64,000 nt of DNA from Odobenus rosmarus divergens (taxonomy: Eukaryota; Chordata; Mammalia; Carnivora; Odobenidae), in the NCBI RefSeq assembly GCF_000321225.1, contig NW_004450275.1, positions 7,671,122-7,735,121 of the forward strand, written 5' to 3'. Below, in pieces: positions 22,606-34,215 of this stretch (its first letter is position 1; each line of letters starts with the position of its first letter). The notes under the pieces are model-generated. The model saw only the letters and a list, made by a program, of their open reading frames with translations, ran no database searches and was not told the origin of the DNA. The translations under genes and the position numbers were made by a program.

Positions 22606-23989
22606 ACAAGTGCAAGTCCAGAGGGGCTTGAGTAACGACTTTGTAACCCATTGTTTGGGAAGCTCTGAAATAGCACACGATCTTTTTATCTACTTTCTGG
22701 GGATGTCAAACGTGATCATTTTTATTTTTTGATATTCGTGGGTGGTCAAACAGCGTCTATTACTTGTAGTAAAAGGCAGAGGTTAATTAAAAGATCGCAA
22801 GACCTGGGGTGATCACGACTATTTTGATCTCATAGAGACAGCTCTACCCATGTAAAATGTTTCCTAAGATGAATCACTTTTTCAGTCAGCAAAAGAAAGC
22901 ATTGAAAAAAGCAAATGCCACGATCGTATTATTAAAATCGTCATAAGGACTTAGGATTCTTTCACAGGTGAAACTCCTAAAACGTATTCGTGGAAACAGT
23001 CTGGTTTTTGCATGATTCCCAGTCTCATAAACATCAGTCTGCCAGTAAAACTTTAGTGAATGCATAAAATAATTTCTAGAATCTTATCCATGAATGCAAT
23101 CGTGAATACTGAAAACATTTCCCCAACTGATTCATATTCAGGACAATCTCAGTAATCGCAGCCAATGCAAGAGAATGGTGGCAGCCAGGTCGAATTATTT
23201 ATAACATTTTTGAGGTAATGTTTGGAAAGCTGACCACGTTAAAGTTTTTGAAACCTCTAAAATGAGATTTAAAAATTAAGAGCGCCACGGCTATTAAATA
23301 TGCTTTATATACATGCACTTCAATAATTTTATATATAGAAACTAAAGATGTGAGTATGGCTTCTGTCAATTATATTTTTAGGCTACTTGTTTGAGTGAAA
23401 GATAAGGCACTTTCTTCCCATAGGTCAGTCACATATTTTCTTTAAGTCTGGTTTATAATATTAATTAGCTTAACAAAATCCAACCAGAACCCATATTACA
23501 TAGGTACGCTTTTCCGTAGTACATATTCAAATAGTCTTAGACTGTGAATCAGTGGGAATCCAGTATAACAAAGTTTCGTTCTATATTCAAGATGCTTGCC
23601 AAAGCGGTGCAGAAGGGCTGTCCCCATGGAGTTAGCAGTTTAATAGCCCTCACTCCACTAAACAGCCAATTAAATTCATTGAACCTCTTTCCTCCGCAGA
23701 AAATTCAACCCCGAAAAAGTGATGCATCTAATAGTTTCAATTTAGAGCTCTTGCATTTAGAAGTAGGGGTAAAGATTATTTTCTTTGCACTTGGACTCAG
23801 CCAGAATGGCATGTAATTAGTATCTCCACGTGCACACAATGGATTGGAGTCCAATAAATTTGAAGAAGAAAGAATCAGGCAAAGGGAGCTATCCTTTCCA
23901 ACATCAACACAGTGTTTATAATCTTTTGTTATTGAAGTTTTTTAAAAAGATGGCTATTCATAGTGATAACCTGTAAGTATGCAGGTGTT
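22606..23989. other. Unique stretch, possible conserved noncoding DNA
   Basis: About 1.4 kb without a recognised transposon, with scattered CpGs ('aaaagatcgcaagacc', 'gagcgccacggctatt') in AT-rich DNA. That pattern suits slowly evolving noncoding sequence, but conservation cannot be judged from one genome. A 90-codon frame at 23544-23816 has no splice support. Confidence 0.3.
22888..23001. repeat. Copy B of the local duplication
   Basis: Aligns with 21779-21900 over about 115 bp with small indels. This copy keeps CpGs at 'cgatcgtatt', 'aaaatcgtcat' and 'aacgtattcgtgg' where copy A mostly has diverged bases, and it sits in otherwise unique DNA. Confidence 0.7.
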
Positions 23990-23993
23990 CCTG

Positions 23994-24017
23994 CACACAC
24001 ACACACACACACACACA
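23994..24017. repeat. (CA)n microsatellite
   Basis: About twelve CA units ('cacacacacacacacacaca'), followed at once by a short CTGCAG/CAG run. Confidence 0.95.
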
Positions 24018-24089
24018 TAGCTGCAGCAGCAGCTACTTCTCCTCTCTTCGTTCATCTTCTCACCATCTTAATTCAGCCCCCAAACTGAC

Positions 24090-24727
24090 AGTGGTAAGGA
24101 GAATAATTGCCCCCAAACATGTCTGCATCCTAATCCACGGAACCTGTGAATATGCAAAAGGGACTTTGCAGATGTGATGAACATTTAGGACCTTGAGATA
24201 GGGAGATTTTCCTGGATTGTCTGGGTGGGCCCAGTGTAATCATAAGAGCCATTGAAAGCAGAGAATCTTTCTGGGCTCTGGTCAGAGAGAGATATGACAA
24301 AGAAAGAAGGGTCAGAGGATGGAAGTAGAATCACAGAGAGATGCCATATGAAAGGTACTCGACTTGCCATTGCTGGATTCGGAAGTGGAGGAATAGGGCC
24401 TTTAAGCCAAGGAATGTGAGAATCTTCTAGAAGCTAGGGATGGCCCTCAATTGACAGCAAGCAAGAAGATGGAATTCTCAGTCCTACAATCACAAGGAAC
24501 TGAATTCTGCTGATAATTGGAATGAGCAAAAAAAAAAAAAAAAAAAACCCAAAACAGATGCACCCCTAAGACCTCTAGAAATAAATACAACCTCTTGGTA
24601 ACTTGGTTTAGCCCAGATTTAGACCCATGTCAGACATGAGCTCCAGAACTGTAAGATAACAAATTTGTATTGTTTAAAACCCTAAGCTTGTGGTGAGTTG
24701 TTCCAGTAGCAATAGAAAACTAATATA
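24090..24727 (+). mobile_element. MaLR (MLT1-like) solo LTR
   Basis: 'gagaataattgcccccaaac', 'caaaagggactttgcagatg', 'ttgagatagggagattttcc', 'tccagaactgtaagataaca' and 'tagcaatagaaaactaata' follow the order of a mammalian MaLR LTR. An A run of ~19 near 24529-24547 interrupts it. Ancient non-autonomous retroviral-like relic with no coding capacity. Confidence 0.85.
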
Positions 24728-25564
24728 CTCATTTTTGTAAATAAGGAAATGCTGTACTTTATTCAGAAACAACAAAGACAGCTCTGAGTCCATCTGCCAT
24801 ATTTCAGATGGCTTTTCTACCTTATCCTTTCTCCTTTTCCTCACAGATAAAAAGTTGGATGACCAGTTGTTCTAAGCACATTTATTATGAAAATGTGCTG
24901 AAAACACTTCCTTATTATAGGGAGCATGTCAAACTTGACTGAAGAGGAATGAAGACATTGAGACTGGAAGTGGCCTCTTGAGCATCCCAAAACCTCTGGG
25001 CTACATAAGGCTTTTGGAAATAGGGTGTCCAGTGAGCCAAACCAATATCGAAACTGCCCACTTCCCCACAGTTCTCTGGGAAGTCTGCCTTACTAGAAGC
25101 AGATCAGGTAGGTGGTGAGTCACGTGGAGTGACTGGAGGAATCCTGGGGGTAGTGGGCATCAGACCATCGCCTCCCTAGCTGCCCACCACCTGACACTCA
25201 TCATGAGACAGTCATTCCTTTGCTGGAAGAAGGCTTGAAAGTTTATAGGACTCTCATAAAATAGAAAAATGGCTTTTGTTTTGTGGGAGTGGAAGGAGGA
25301 AGACAAGAATAAATGCAGAAATACATGGCTTGAAAATTATCAATTAATGTATCAGTATCAAAGGCTGCCAACAATGGGAAGAGGCACTGCAGATTTTTTT
25401 CTAATAAAAAAACACAGAGTAAATTTTATTTTTCACCAATATTTAATAAGTAAATATTCATGCATGTGGTGATTTTGATATAAGCATCATTTCACAGTGA
25501 AAAGGATATTTATTTTCTTAATTTTTAAAAAAGTTTTAGGGATAACCACTCTAGATATTTTTTT
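24728..25564. other. Unassigned sequence
   Basis: No recognised repeat, RNA gene or exon. Confidence 0.4.
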
Positions 25565-25600
25565 TAAAGATTTTTATTTGTTTATTTGAGAGAGAGAGAG
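25565..25600 (-). mobile_element. Can-SINE, antisense, cut by the assembly gap
   Basis: 'aaagatttttatttgtttat' followed by 'ttgagagagagagag' is the tail side of an antisense Can-SINE, and the gap starts inside its GA run. The rest of the SINE is not visible beyond the gap. Confidence 0.8.
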
Positions 25601-26569
25601 NNNNNNNNNNNNNNNNNNNNNNNNNNNNNNNNNNNNNNNNNNNNNNNNNNNNNNNNNNNNNNNNNNNNNNNNNNNNNNNNNNNNNNNNNNNNNNNNNNNN
25701 NNNNNNNNNNNNNNNNNNNNNNNNNNNNNNNNNNNNNNNNNNNNNNNNNNNNNNNNNNNNNNNNNNNNNNNNNNNNNNNNNNNNNNNNNNNNNNNNNNNN
25801 NNNNNNNNNNNNNNNNNNNNNNNNNNNNNNNNNNNNNNNNNNNNNNNNNNNNNNNNNNNNNNNNNNNNNNNNNNNNNNNNNNNNNNNNNNNNNNNNNNNN
25901 NNNNNNNNNNNNNNNNNNNNNNNNNNNNNNNNNNNNNNNNNNNNNNNNNNNNNNNNNNNNNNNNNNNNNNNNNNNNNNNNNNNNNNNNNNNNNNNNNNNN
26001 NNNNNNNNNNNNNNNNNNNNNNNNNNNNNNNNNNNNNNNNNNNNNNNNNNNNNNNNNNNNNNNNNNNNNNNNNNNNNNNNNNNNNNNNNNNNNNNNNNNN
26101 NNNNNNNNNNNNNNNNNNNNNNNNNNNNNNNNNNNNNNNNNNNNNNNNNNNNNNNNNNNNNNNNNNNNNNNNNNNNNNNNNNNNNNNNNNNNNNNNNNNN
26201 NNNNNNNNNNNNNNNNNNNNNNNNNNNNNNNNNNNNNNNNNNNNNNNNNNNNNNNNNNNNNNNNNNNNNNNNNNNNNNNNNNNNNNNNNNNNNNNNNNNN
26301 NNNNNNNNNNNNNNNNNNNNNNNNNNNNNNNNNNNNNNNNNNNNNNNNNNNNNNNNNNNNNNNNNNNNNNNNNNNNNNNNNNNNNNNNNNNNNNNNNNNN
26401 NNNNNNNNNNNNNNNNNNNNNNNNNNNNNNNNNNNNNNNNNNNNNNNNNNNNNNNNNNNNNNNNNNNNNNNNNNNNNNNNNNNNNNNNNNNNNNNNNNNN
26501 NNNNNNNNNNNNNNNNNNNNNNNNNNNNNNNNNNNNNNNNNNNNNNNNNNNNNNNNNNNNNNNNNNNNN
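25601..26569. other. Assembly gap (969 N)
   Basis: Unsequenced. The long frames of 359 and 422 codons spanning it on the two strands are artefacts of translating N. Confidence 1.
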
Positions 26570-26757
26570 CTCTCCAAGCCTTCAGATTTGCCCCTGTCTA
26601 AGTTGCTGGATCTCAAGGCCTGCTGTTTTACCATCATATTGGAAATTGCTGTCCTCCACATCCTATCCTGGACCTGTTTCTCAGATTTTGTGTTTTTCTC
26701 TTTCTTGTTTTCCCTTTATCGTTTGCATGGACAATATCCTCCAGGAGTTTCCTCCTC
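26570..26757. other. Unassigned sequence after the gap
   Basis: No recognised feature. Confidence 0.4.
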
Positions 26758-26860
26758 ATTCAGTCAACCAACTTTTGCTAACTACCAAGTGCCATGCACT
26801 GTCCCAGGTATTGAGGTTAGGGTGGGAACCCATCTTCATGGAATTTTATTTTGAAGAGCA
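26758..26860 (-). repeat. L2 LINE 3' end, antisense
   Basis: 'cattcagtcaaccaactttt', 'accaagtgccatgcactgtc' and 'ccaggtattgaggttagggt' then 'cttcatggaattttattttg' match the antisense L2 terminus. Confidence 0.7.
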
Positions 26861-27899
26861 CCAAGGTGAAAAGGACCATCCTTCTCTCATACATGTGTTG
26901 CAGGGATGATCTTGCCCATGAACCCTACTGAGAGTATAGGAGGGAGCTCAGCAACTCCTTCCCAGTGTCCCACTTTCACCTCTGCAGGAAACAGCATCTG
27001 TTTCTCTGGGAATGGCTCCAGTCTTTCCAACTTAATGTGGTCATGGGCACATGATCTGTCCCAGGGAGAGGCACATAACAAAAACTGAGCTTGGGTACTC
27101 AGGCATTTGGTACACAGGCACAGCTGAGATCACTGAGCATAAATGATATAACCCGACATTTCTCTGGAGCCAGGACTTCCTTTCTTCAGAGAATGGAGAT
27201 TTGCCTCATTCAAACCTTGTCCCATTCTCTAAAGGTAAAGGACACATATTCTCTGTAAGGTGTTCGGCTAAATCCCGTGGGAGACACATGGAGGGAGCTT
27301 GTCTGCCTAAGGATAGAATGAGACTAATGTACAGAAGTGATTAGAGTCTGGACAGAGAGATCTGAATACTCTATTTCCAAAAGTCTTGCATAGCTCAGAG
27401 GTGTTGAGATGTTAAAGAGGCCGCTTCTACACTCAGTATCTTGTTATTCATCTCCAGTCAGATGAGAGAGAGACAGAAGACAGAGAGAAAGCAAGAGAGA
27501 GAGAAAGAGATTTCAGCATCATTTGCATCTCCTGTGTCTCTCCATGATCCACCCCTAGAATTCCCTCCCTCAATTCTTTCGGGCACTAAATTGTCCCTTT
27601 TTCATAGCTAATTTGATTTTAATTTCTGTCTTCTGCAACCAGAATCCTGAGTAATGACAGGCAATAAAAGGAAAACTGTCTATTATAGAAAAATCCTTGG
27701 GAATATGCTCTATTGAGGCCCAGAGATCTCCCTGACCTACTTTGTAATAATTTGTCCCCTCTCTCAGCAAACAAGATGCAATCAACTAGGATTCTCCAAG
27801 GTCTCTGAACCCCCCCTAAATGACATGTCACCTATCTGCAATAAGGAGGAAGAGCAGATGAATATGTATAATTAGCAAATTCCTATGAAAAGAGAACAT
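26861..27899. other. Unassigned sequence
   Basis: A GA-rich low-complexity run lies at 27461-27512. No gene or transposon supported elsewhere. Confidence 0.4.
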
Positions 27900-28005
27900 C
27901 TTTGTTGGATTGTAATCTCCATGAGGTCAAGGATTTGTCTAGTTTTATTCACTGCTTTATCTCTAGTGCTTAGGAGAGTATTATAAAATAAGTTAATGTA
28001 TGTAT
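27900..28005 (+). repeat. L2 LINE 3' end
   Basis: 'gattgtaatctccatgaggt', 'caaggatttgtctagtttta' and 'ttcactgctttatctctagt' follow the sense L2 3' region (GTAAGCTCCATGAGGGCAGGGA ... TTCACTGCTGTATCCCCAG). Confidence 0.75.
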
Positions 28006-28407
28006 GTATAGATGGGCTTTTAACATATAGAAAAAAATTAAAGGAAAAGTTGTCCATTATTTTTCCCAATAAGAAACAAAAAGCAGATTGTGTTTGGGTG
28101 GTCAGTATGGGTCCTAAATTCTGTCTGAGTGAAACAATAAAAGTAGCAAACATTTCTCTCTGTCCCCCTAACCTACCAGAAGACCATGAGAGATCAAGAT
28201 GCTAGTGGGTCAGACAAACCCTCAAGGGGGTTATTGATTCACAACGTCAGGCAGGAGTCCTAGGGTGATACCTACCAATTTTAAAAAATTATAAAAGACC
28301 AAGAAAAGCCAAAAAGAAAAAAAATATTTTCTTAGCATCTTTATGCAAGACCAGGCTTATCTTTGGTTGTTACTTATCTCCAGGGAGCTATATTAAATAA
28401 CCCACTT
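28006..28407. other. Unassigned sequence
   Basis: No recognised feature. Confidence 0.4.
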
Positions 28408-28421
28408 AGCAGTATCCTTAT

Positions 28422-28606
28422 TTTTTTATAGATTTTATTTACTTGAGAGAGTGAGAGAGAGAGAGAACAAGTGGGGTGAGGGGCAGAGGGAGAAGCAGAC
28501 TCCCCACTGAGCAGGGAGCCTGACATGGGGCTCGATCTCGGGACCCTGGGATCATGACCTGAGCCGAAGGCAGACGCTTAACTGACTGAGCCACCCAGGA
28601 GCCCCT
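28422..28606 (-). mobile_element. Can-SINE, antisense, 14-bp duplication
   Basis: Duplication 'agcagtatccttat' at 28408-28421 and 'aacagtatccttat' at 28607-28620 (one mismatch). The head 'gagccacccaggagcccc' and tRNA boxes are visible in antisense. Confidence 0.96.
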
Positions 28607-28620
28607 AACAGTATCCTTAT

Positions 28621-29489
28621 ATATAAAATCCTTATTAGCAGGTTGCTTTAATGATGAAATGTCAGACAACCCTCCAAAATGTCATATATTATGTTATTAA
28701 AGAGTACCGATAGAAAACAAATCAATTCTGGTTTTTATATATTCAAAGTTTTAGAGGTACATAAACAACCTGCAATTTTATCTCTAGAGAGTGGGCAAGG
28801 TTTAAACAGGGCAAGCCTTCCTTTCCAGATATTCATTATAACACTTCTCAGCTGAAGGGGACATAAAACTCCACTTGGAAGTTGCAAATGTATATTTTTA
28901 TTCCTCAAATAAGCTTCTCTTTGAAAGACAGTGACTAGTTTCAGTGATGTCAAAGGAAGGAGTACTAATGATCAAACAACCAGAGCCAACTTCTGAGTTG
29001 ATGTATTTTTATTGGACATGCTACATTCGATGGCAACGCTCAGTAGCAACTGAATGGTAGAGACTAAAAGCCAAGGCAAGACACTCATTCATGCTGAGGG
29101 ACAAATCTATCACGTTACATTGAAGTGTTTGTCTCCCTGCCATTGTCCCTGTGGGATCCAGTCATTGGTACAGAGGGTCTGTGGTGAAAAGAATATTAGT
29201 GAATGCTCTGTCAAGTGAACAGATGAATCAATACGTAAGATCTGTAGTTAATGGTCTTTCTCTTTTTCCTCTACATAAAATTTAAACTCCCCATGATTAT
29301 TCATAATGAAAGGAGTTAACTCTGGGATAGTGATTTCTCCACTTATTCTTTTTCCTCTCTTCTGTGTTAAGCCAGAGGGTGGTCTCACAAATGCATCCAC
29401 TTTCAATTCTACCACTCTTTCTTCATAGAACTTCTTCTGATCCTTATGTTTTCATATGTTTGTGGGGGGTTTTTTAATCTCACACACTT
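28621..29489. other. Unassigned sequence
   Basis: No recognised feature. Confidence 0.4.
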
Positions 29490-29585
29490 GAAAGTAAACC
29501 CCACTCTTTGTTGAGCTTGCACAGTAGTGTAATCTCAGCTCCTATAATGCAGATTAAGTGTTCAATAAATATTGGATAAATGAAA
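29490..29585 (+). repeat. L2 LINE 3' end
   Basis: 'attaagtgttcaataaatat' followed by 'tggataaatgaaag' is the sense L2 terminus. Confidence 0.6.
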
Positions 29586-30293
29586 GGAGGCATTGTCAGT
29601 GGGAGGCATTTATCATCTTCCCTCAGAAAGTTTCCATCTCTCACTTCACTATTTGAAGTGGAAAGATACTAACGCACTGTGATTCTCTCCCCTGAAGATG
29701 GAAGATTCGTAGGTGCCCTTACCAGAGGGACTGGCATTTGGGAAAAGACATTAATCCTCTAATGAGGTACCTGCTGAAGGAAGATTTCTGATAAAGACAG
29801 TTATAATTATCCTAGTTTGTAGCTCTATTTTGATGATGCGTTAACTATAGCTGGGTTTTCATCTTCATACTTTTCAAAATATACACACAAAGGGATTAAT
29901 TTGAGTGGCCAAATCAATATGCATGTTAAAACTAGCAGGTTAAGCAGTTATACAATAAGTTCAAACAGATGACTGAATGCAATATTACAATAGCTTATTA
30001 CTCATCCTTAAATAAGTTAATGGTCTATTTTGGACAGAGCATACAAATAACTTTATCTCGAGCAACTCATTGAAAGAACATACTTCCTTTGCGTATACAA
30101 CAGAAACTGAGACCATATTTCATAAAGTAATTTCCAAATACACAGAGGCAGTGTGACCTATGTTAATTAGAGGGAGATTATTGCTTTCCCTCCACCTGAT
30201 TTGCCTCATCTAGTCAAGCAGTTGGTAAGTCAGTTAAAATACACATCTTATCATAGGACAATAGAGCAGAAGGGTGAGCCAGACCTTGGTTTC
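29586..30293. other. Unassigned sequence
   Basis: No recognised feature. Confidence 0.4.
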
Positions 30294-30760
30294 GGTATTT
30301 GTTTCCAATTGCTGCTGTAACAAATGATGGCAAACTTCGTAGTCTAAAACCATACAAATTTACTATCTTATACTTCCGGACGTCAGAAGTCTGAAATGAG
30401 TCTATACAAGGCTAAAATCCAAGTGTCAGTAGGGTTGTGTTCTTGCTGGAGGCTCTGGATGAAAATCTATTCCTTGCCTTTTCTGGCTTCTAGAAGCCAC
30501 CAGCATTCATTGGCTTATGGCTCCTTCCTTCATCTTCAAAGCGTATCACTTCAAACTACGTTTCTGGAGTCACATCTATTCTCTGATTCTGACGCTCCTC
30601 TTTTATAAGGACCCTTGTGATTACAGTGGGATTCAGGATAATCTTCCCCTCTAAAAAAATCTTAACTACGCTAAGTCCTTTTTGCCATGTAAAGTAACCT
30701 ATTCACGGGTTCTGGGGACTAGGACAGGGAATTTTTGTGATGTTGTTGTTCTGTCTACCA
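30294..30760 (-). mobile_element. MaLR (MLT1-like) solo LTR, antisense
   Basis: 'gtttccaattgctgctgtaa', 'cttctagaagccaccagcat', 'tataaggacccttgtgatta' and 'gccatgtaaagtaacctatt' form the antisense of the same LTR family seen at 24090. The 70-codon frame inside is not a gene. Confidence 0.85.
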
Positions 30761-30769
30761 TAGTTTATG

Positions 30770-30965
30770 TTCCTACTTTGCCATTTATAAGGTGAAATTT
30801 AATATCTCTGATCTTCTGGGGGTGGTGTTTGTTTTTGGTTTTGGTTTGGAGGGGTGGTCTTTAGAATAGGAATTAGAAATCTCAGTGCTATAAAAATTAA
30901 AGGAGACAATGAATATAAAGCATTTAGTGCATTAGGCTGGTATCAATACATGATGGCTAGTACGT
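30770..30965 (+). repeat. MIR SINE relic
   Basis: 'ctactttgccatttataagg' and 'ggagacaatgaatataaagc' with 'atttagtgcattaggctggt' follow the sense MIR layout. A GGTTTTGGTTT low-complexity stretch splits it. Confidence 0.6.
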
Positions 30966-31974
30966 ATTCTTCTTCTTCTTGGATTTGGCCAATCTCATAG
31001 ATTAGGTCTTCCATTTACTCTGATCATAGAGACATAGAGCTTAGAAGTACCAAAGCTTTAATTTTTCATTTCCTTAATTGCTAACCTCCTATGTTTTCAA
31101 TTTTTACATCAGGTCAAAATGACTATTTCCCTAAAAGGGAAATAATAATGAGACTTCAAGAGGAAAATAGAAATAAAGAGGAAATATTTTAGGAAACTCT
31201 GGCGGCAAGAATTTTAACAGAAGCTAATTTCTTAACTGAGGGTGTGCTGACCCAGACACTGTCCAGACGGTGTCTCTCCAGCACTCACTCTCTGGGAGCA
31301 TCTACAGGATGGCATTCAGTTCTGTTTGCTGCACTAGTAAGCAGTTCATTGGGTATTAAGTGAGGTGTACATGCACACACATAGGGGATGAATACACACA
31401 TAAACGTGTGCAAAAGTGTGGGCACACACACATAATTTTAAAAACAAGCAGCATAACAGCAAAGTACTGTGAGCAGTGGCCTTATATAGGTTATGTCTGT
31501 GATCCATAAAAGGAAGTTTCTCCCCTTTCACTTACTTATGAAAATTACTCAAAGAAAACTTCATTGTACAGGTGTGCAAAAAAATATATGAAAGTATATT
31601 ATCAAATTAGATGAATTACATGATAATTCATCTGTATGTAACTAGTCAATCTCTAACATTTTATCCAGTTGAGAAATTCACTTTTATATCTAACTTAATC
31701 TCAATTTACTTGCAGAGATAAAAAAAAAAAGCCAGTTATATTTTGTGTAATAGTCAAATACTTGGATTGTTATAAAAGTCATACCACCATTTATAGTAAC
31801 ACGGCAGTCATTACTATATGTCTTTTGATACCCATCTGTTAGTGTGTCTTTATTTACATCCTCATTACATTTAACTTCATACACTGTGAAGATATTTGAT
31901 CATGAGATTTTGGGCTCTTTTATAACTTGATTTTTTTTTTCTATGTGTGTTTAGGAAAATTGGCAAGTTTTTGA
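30966..31974. other. Unassigned AT-rich sequence
   Basis: CA-rich patches near 31370-31435. No gene or repeat supported. Confidence 0.4.
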
Positions 31975-32130
31975 ATAAATTCATTTAGCAAATACATGTT
32001 GAACATCTATTATGCTCCAGGAGAATACGAAGTTTCAACAAACAATATGTTTGTTGTCCTGTGGTGGTGAGCGACAGGTTCTGTGAAGAAAAATAACAAG
32101 TAAAAGTAAAGCAGTTTAAGGGGAAAGAAA
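31975..32130 (-). repeat. L2 LINE 3' end, antisense
   Basis: 'aaattcatttagcaaataca' and 'tgttgaacatctattatgct' match the antisense L2 terminus. Confidence 0.6.
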
Positions 32131-32150
32131 CAAAGAGAAGTTGTATTTTA

Positions 32151-32364
32151 TTTTATTTTATTTTTTCTTTTTTTAAGATTTTATTTGTTTATTTGACAGA
32201 GAGAGAGAGCGAGCGAGAGCAGGAACACAAGCAGGGGCGAGTGGGAGAGGGAGAAGCAGGCTCCCCATGGAGCAGGGAGCCTGATGCGGGACTCGATCCC
32301 AGGACCCTGGGATCATGACCTGAACTAAAGGCAGACACTTAACGACTGAGTGACCCAGGCGCCC
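32151..32364 (-). mobile_element. Can-SINE, antisense, perfect 16-bp duplication
   Basis: Duplication 'gagaagttgtatttta' at 32135-32150 and 32365-32380. Its middle ('gcgagagcaggaacacaagc') is the complement of that in the + strand copies at 39061 and 45567, so these form a second subfamily. The 123-codon antisense frame crossing it is a SINE reading. Confidence 0.97.
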
Positions 32365-32380
32365 GAGAAGTTGTATTTTA

Positions 32381-32984
32381 AATTGAATATGAAAAACAAA
32401 GAATCTCCTGAGTACTGTCAGCTTGGAAATGGCCACTGTGTCTTCCTGTTGAACACACACAATTTTACAAAAAACTAAAATCAGACAAGACCACTCTTGT
32501 AACCATATTAGAACAAGATCAGAATAAGACAAAATAGTAACCATGTCTTAGTTCAGATAAAAACAAGTACACTGTGCAAATCACTAAAATAACCAAATAT
32601 CCTCTTCACCCAGCTAACATGAGTAACTAATTCTTATTGACTCTTTGCCAATTACAGCTTTTTCTCTCTTTTCATTCCTCCTGGTTAAAAGTTGTTAAGG
32701 TACCCAGTTATGGAATTGCTCCCACTTTCTGGCAGCCTCAGAGCAAAACCATGCTTCACTGAATCTTCCCCCAAAATAATCTCCCCCCCGCCAAATAACA
32801 CAAATTTGAGCCCTTTCAAACCCCCTTGCTGGTATACCACATGGGTCCCCATGGTGTGCTGCTCCTCTCACTACAACAAGCCAAGAAATCCAACATTGAC
32901 CAGAGTTGTGTTTCTGGTATTCTTCGGCTAAGAGAAGTCATCTCTGATGAACTGATAGTTGAGCATATACCTACATGAAGTAAG
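32381..32984. other. Unassigned sequence
   Basis: No recognised feature. Confidence 0.4.
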
Positions 32985-33170
32985 GGAATGAACCATTTGG
33001 CCATGGGAGGGAAAAGGGAAGAGCCAGTGCAAAGACTCCAAGTCAGGTTCATGCCTGGGTGGGTTCAAGAAAGAGCAAAGATACAGAGATGGTTGGATCT
33101 GCATAAGTGGGAAAAAAAAAAGAGGAAATAAGGTCAAGGTCCTGATTGTGAAGGGTCTTGTATACCCTGA
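32985..33170 (-). repeat. L2 LINE, antisense, left part
   Basis: 'agccagtgcaaagactccaa' and 'gattgtgaagggtcttgtat' match antisense L2. The element resumes after the MLT1 insertion. Confidence 0.7.
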
Positions 33171-33515
33171 TGTTATGGACTGAATGTTGGTGTCCCTCAA
33201 AAAGTCATATGTTGAAGTCTTAACCCCCAATGTGATGATATTAGAAGGTGGGGCCTTTGGGAGGTAATCAGGGTGAGCTGAGGTCATGAGGGCAGGGCCC
33301 TAGTCTGATGGGATTAGTGCCTTTATAAGAAGATAAACCAGAGATCTTGCTCTTTCTCTCTGCCACTGTGATGGGTGGCCATCTGTAAGCCAGGAAGAGG
33401 GCTCTCACCATGAACTCAGACTTCTAGCTTCCAGAACAATGAGAAAATAGATTTCCATTGTTTAAGTCATTAGGTCTATTGGTCTTCTGTTATGGCAGCC
33501 AAGCAGTCTAAGACA
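33171..33515 (+). mobile_element. MLT1 solo LTR inserted in L2
   Basis: Starts 'tgttatggactgaatgttgg', has 'catatgttgaagtcttaacc', 'ggtggggcctttgggaggta' and 'ttccagaacaatgagaaaat', and ends 'cagtctaagaca', giving canonical TG...CA ends. Flanks 'cctga' and 'cctgg' look like a 5-bp duplication with one change, as expected for MaLR. It splits an older L2. Confidence 0.93.
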
Positions 33516-34215
33516 CCTGGCAAAGACACGGGTTTTACTCCACTTCAAGTGAGTTGAAACTTTTGGAGGGTCTCAATATGACCTGACATGTTTTAATAGG
33601 ATCATTCTGGCTGCTCAGCTGAGAATATATTGTAGAAAAGTCAAGAAAAGAAGACCCAGTGAGGAACTCAGGTAATAAATAGGTAACTTTTTTAAGGTAA
33701 TAGCAATGAAACAATGGTGGAAAGTAGGCATTGGGGATAGAACAGACAGCTGAAATCCAGTCTTGGATACCAAATATATTTTGAAAGTAGAGCCAACAGA
33801 TCTGGATATCTATTTGATGTGGACCCCAAGGAAGATAAAAAATGTGAGTCAAAAATGACTTCAAAGTCTTGAGATAGTAGATGAATTGAATTACCATTTG
33901 CTAAGATACTAAGTCAAAGGGATGAGGAACTGAGGAGACTATAAATTAAATCTCAATGATGAAAAATTTACATTTGAAATGCCTATTCTGAATTCAAGTA
34001 GAGATACCCAGTAGCCAGATCTATGAATCTGAAGCTCAGGGGATTAAGATTAGAAATATAAATTTAGAAATTATTATTTAATAGATGATGTTCAAAGTCA
34101 TGGGAATGAGCGACCTAGGGTGTGAGAAGATGAGGGATTGAGCCCTGAAACACTCTCACAGAGGCTGGGAAAATCCCACCAAGACTGAGCAAAAGCTGTC
34201 ATTGAGGTAAGAAAA
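33516..34215 (-). repeat. L2 LINE, antisense, right part
   Basis: 'aggatcattctggctgctca', 'ttttgaaagtagagccaaca', 'gaaatgcctattctgaattc' and 'gggattgagccctgaaacac' follow antisense L2 ORF2. The 119- and 120-codon antisense frames overlapping this stretch are broken L2 reading, not genes. Confidence 0.8.

Noticed and set aside
25582..26854. Frames of 359 and 422 codons, one on each strand
   Set aside because: They consist almost wholly of translated N from the assembly gap.
32173..32544. 123-codon - frame
   Set aside because: Its C-terminal part is the standard translation of an antisense Can-SINE ('GSWDRVPHQAPCSMGSLLL').
32928..33897. 119- and 120-codon - frames
   Set aside because: They overlap an antisense L2 and the MLT1 inserted in it.
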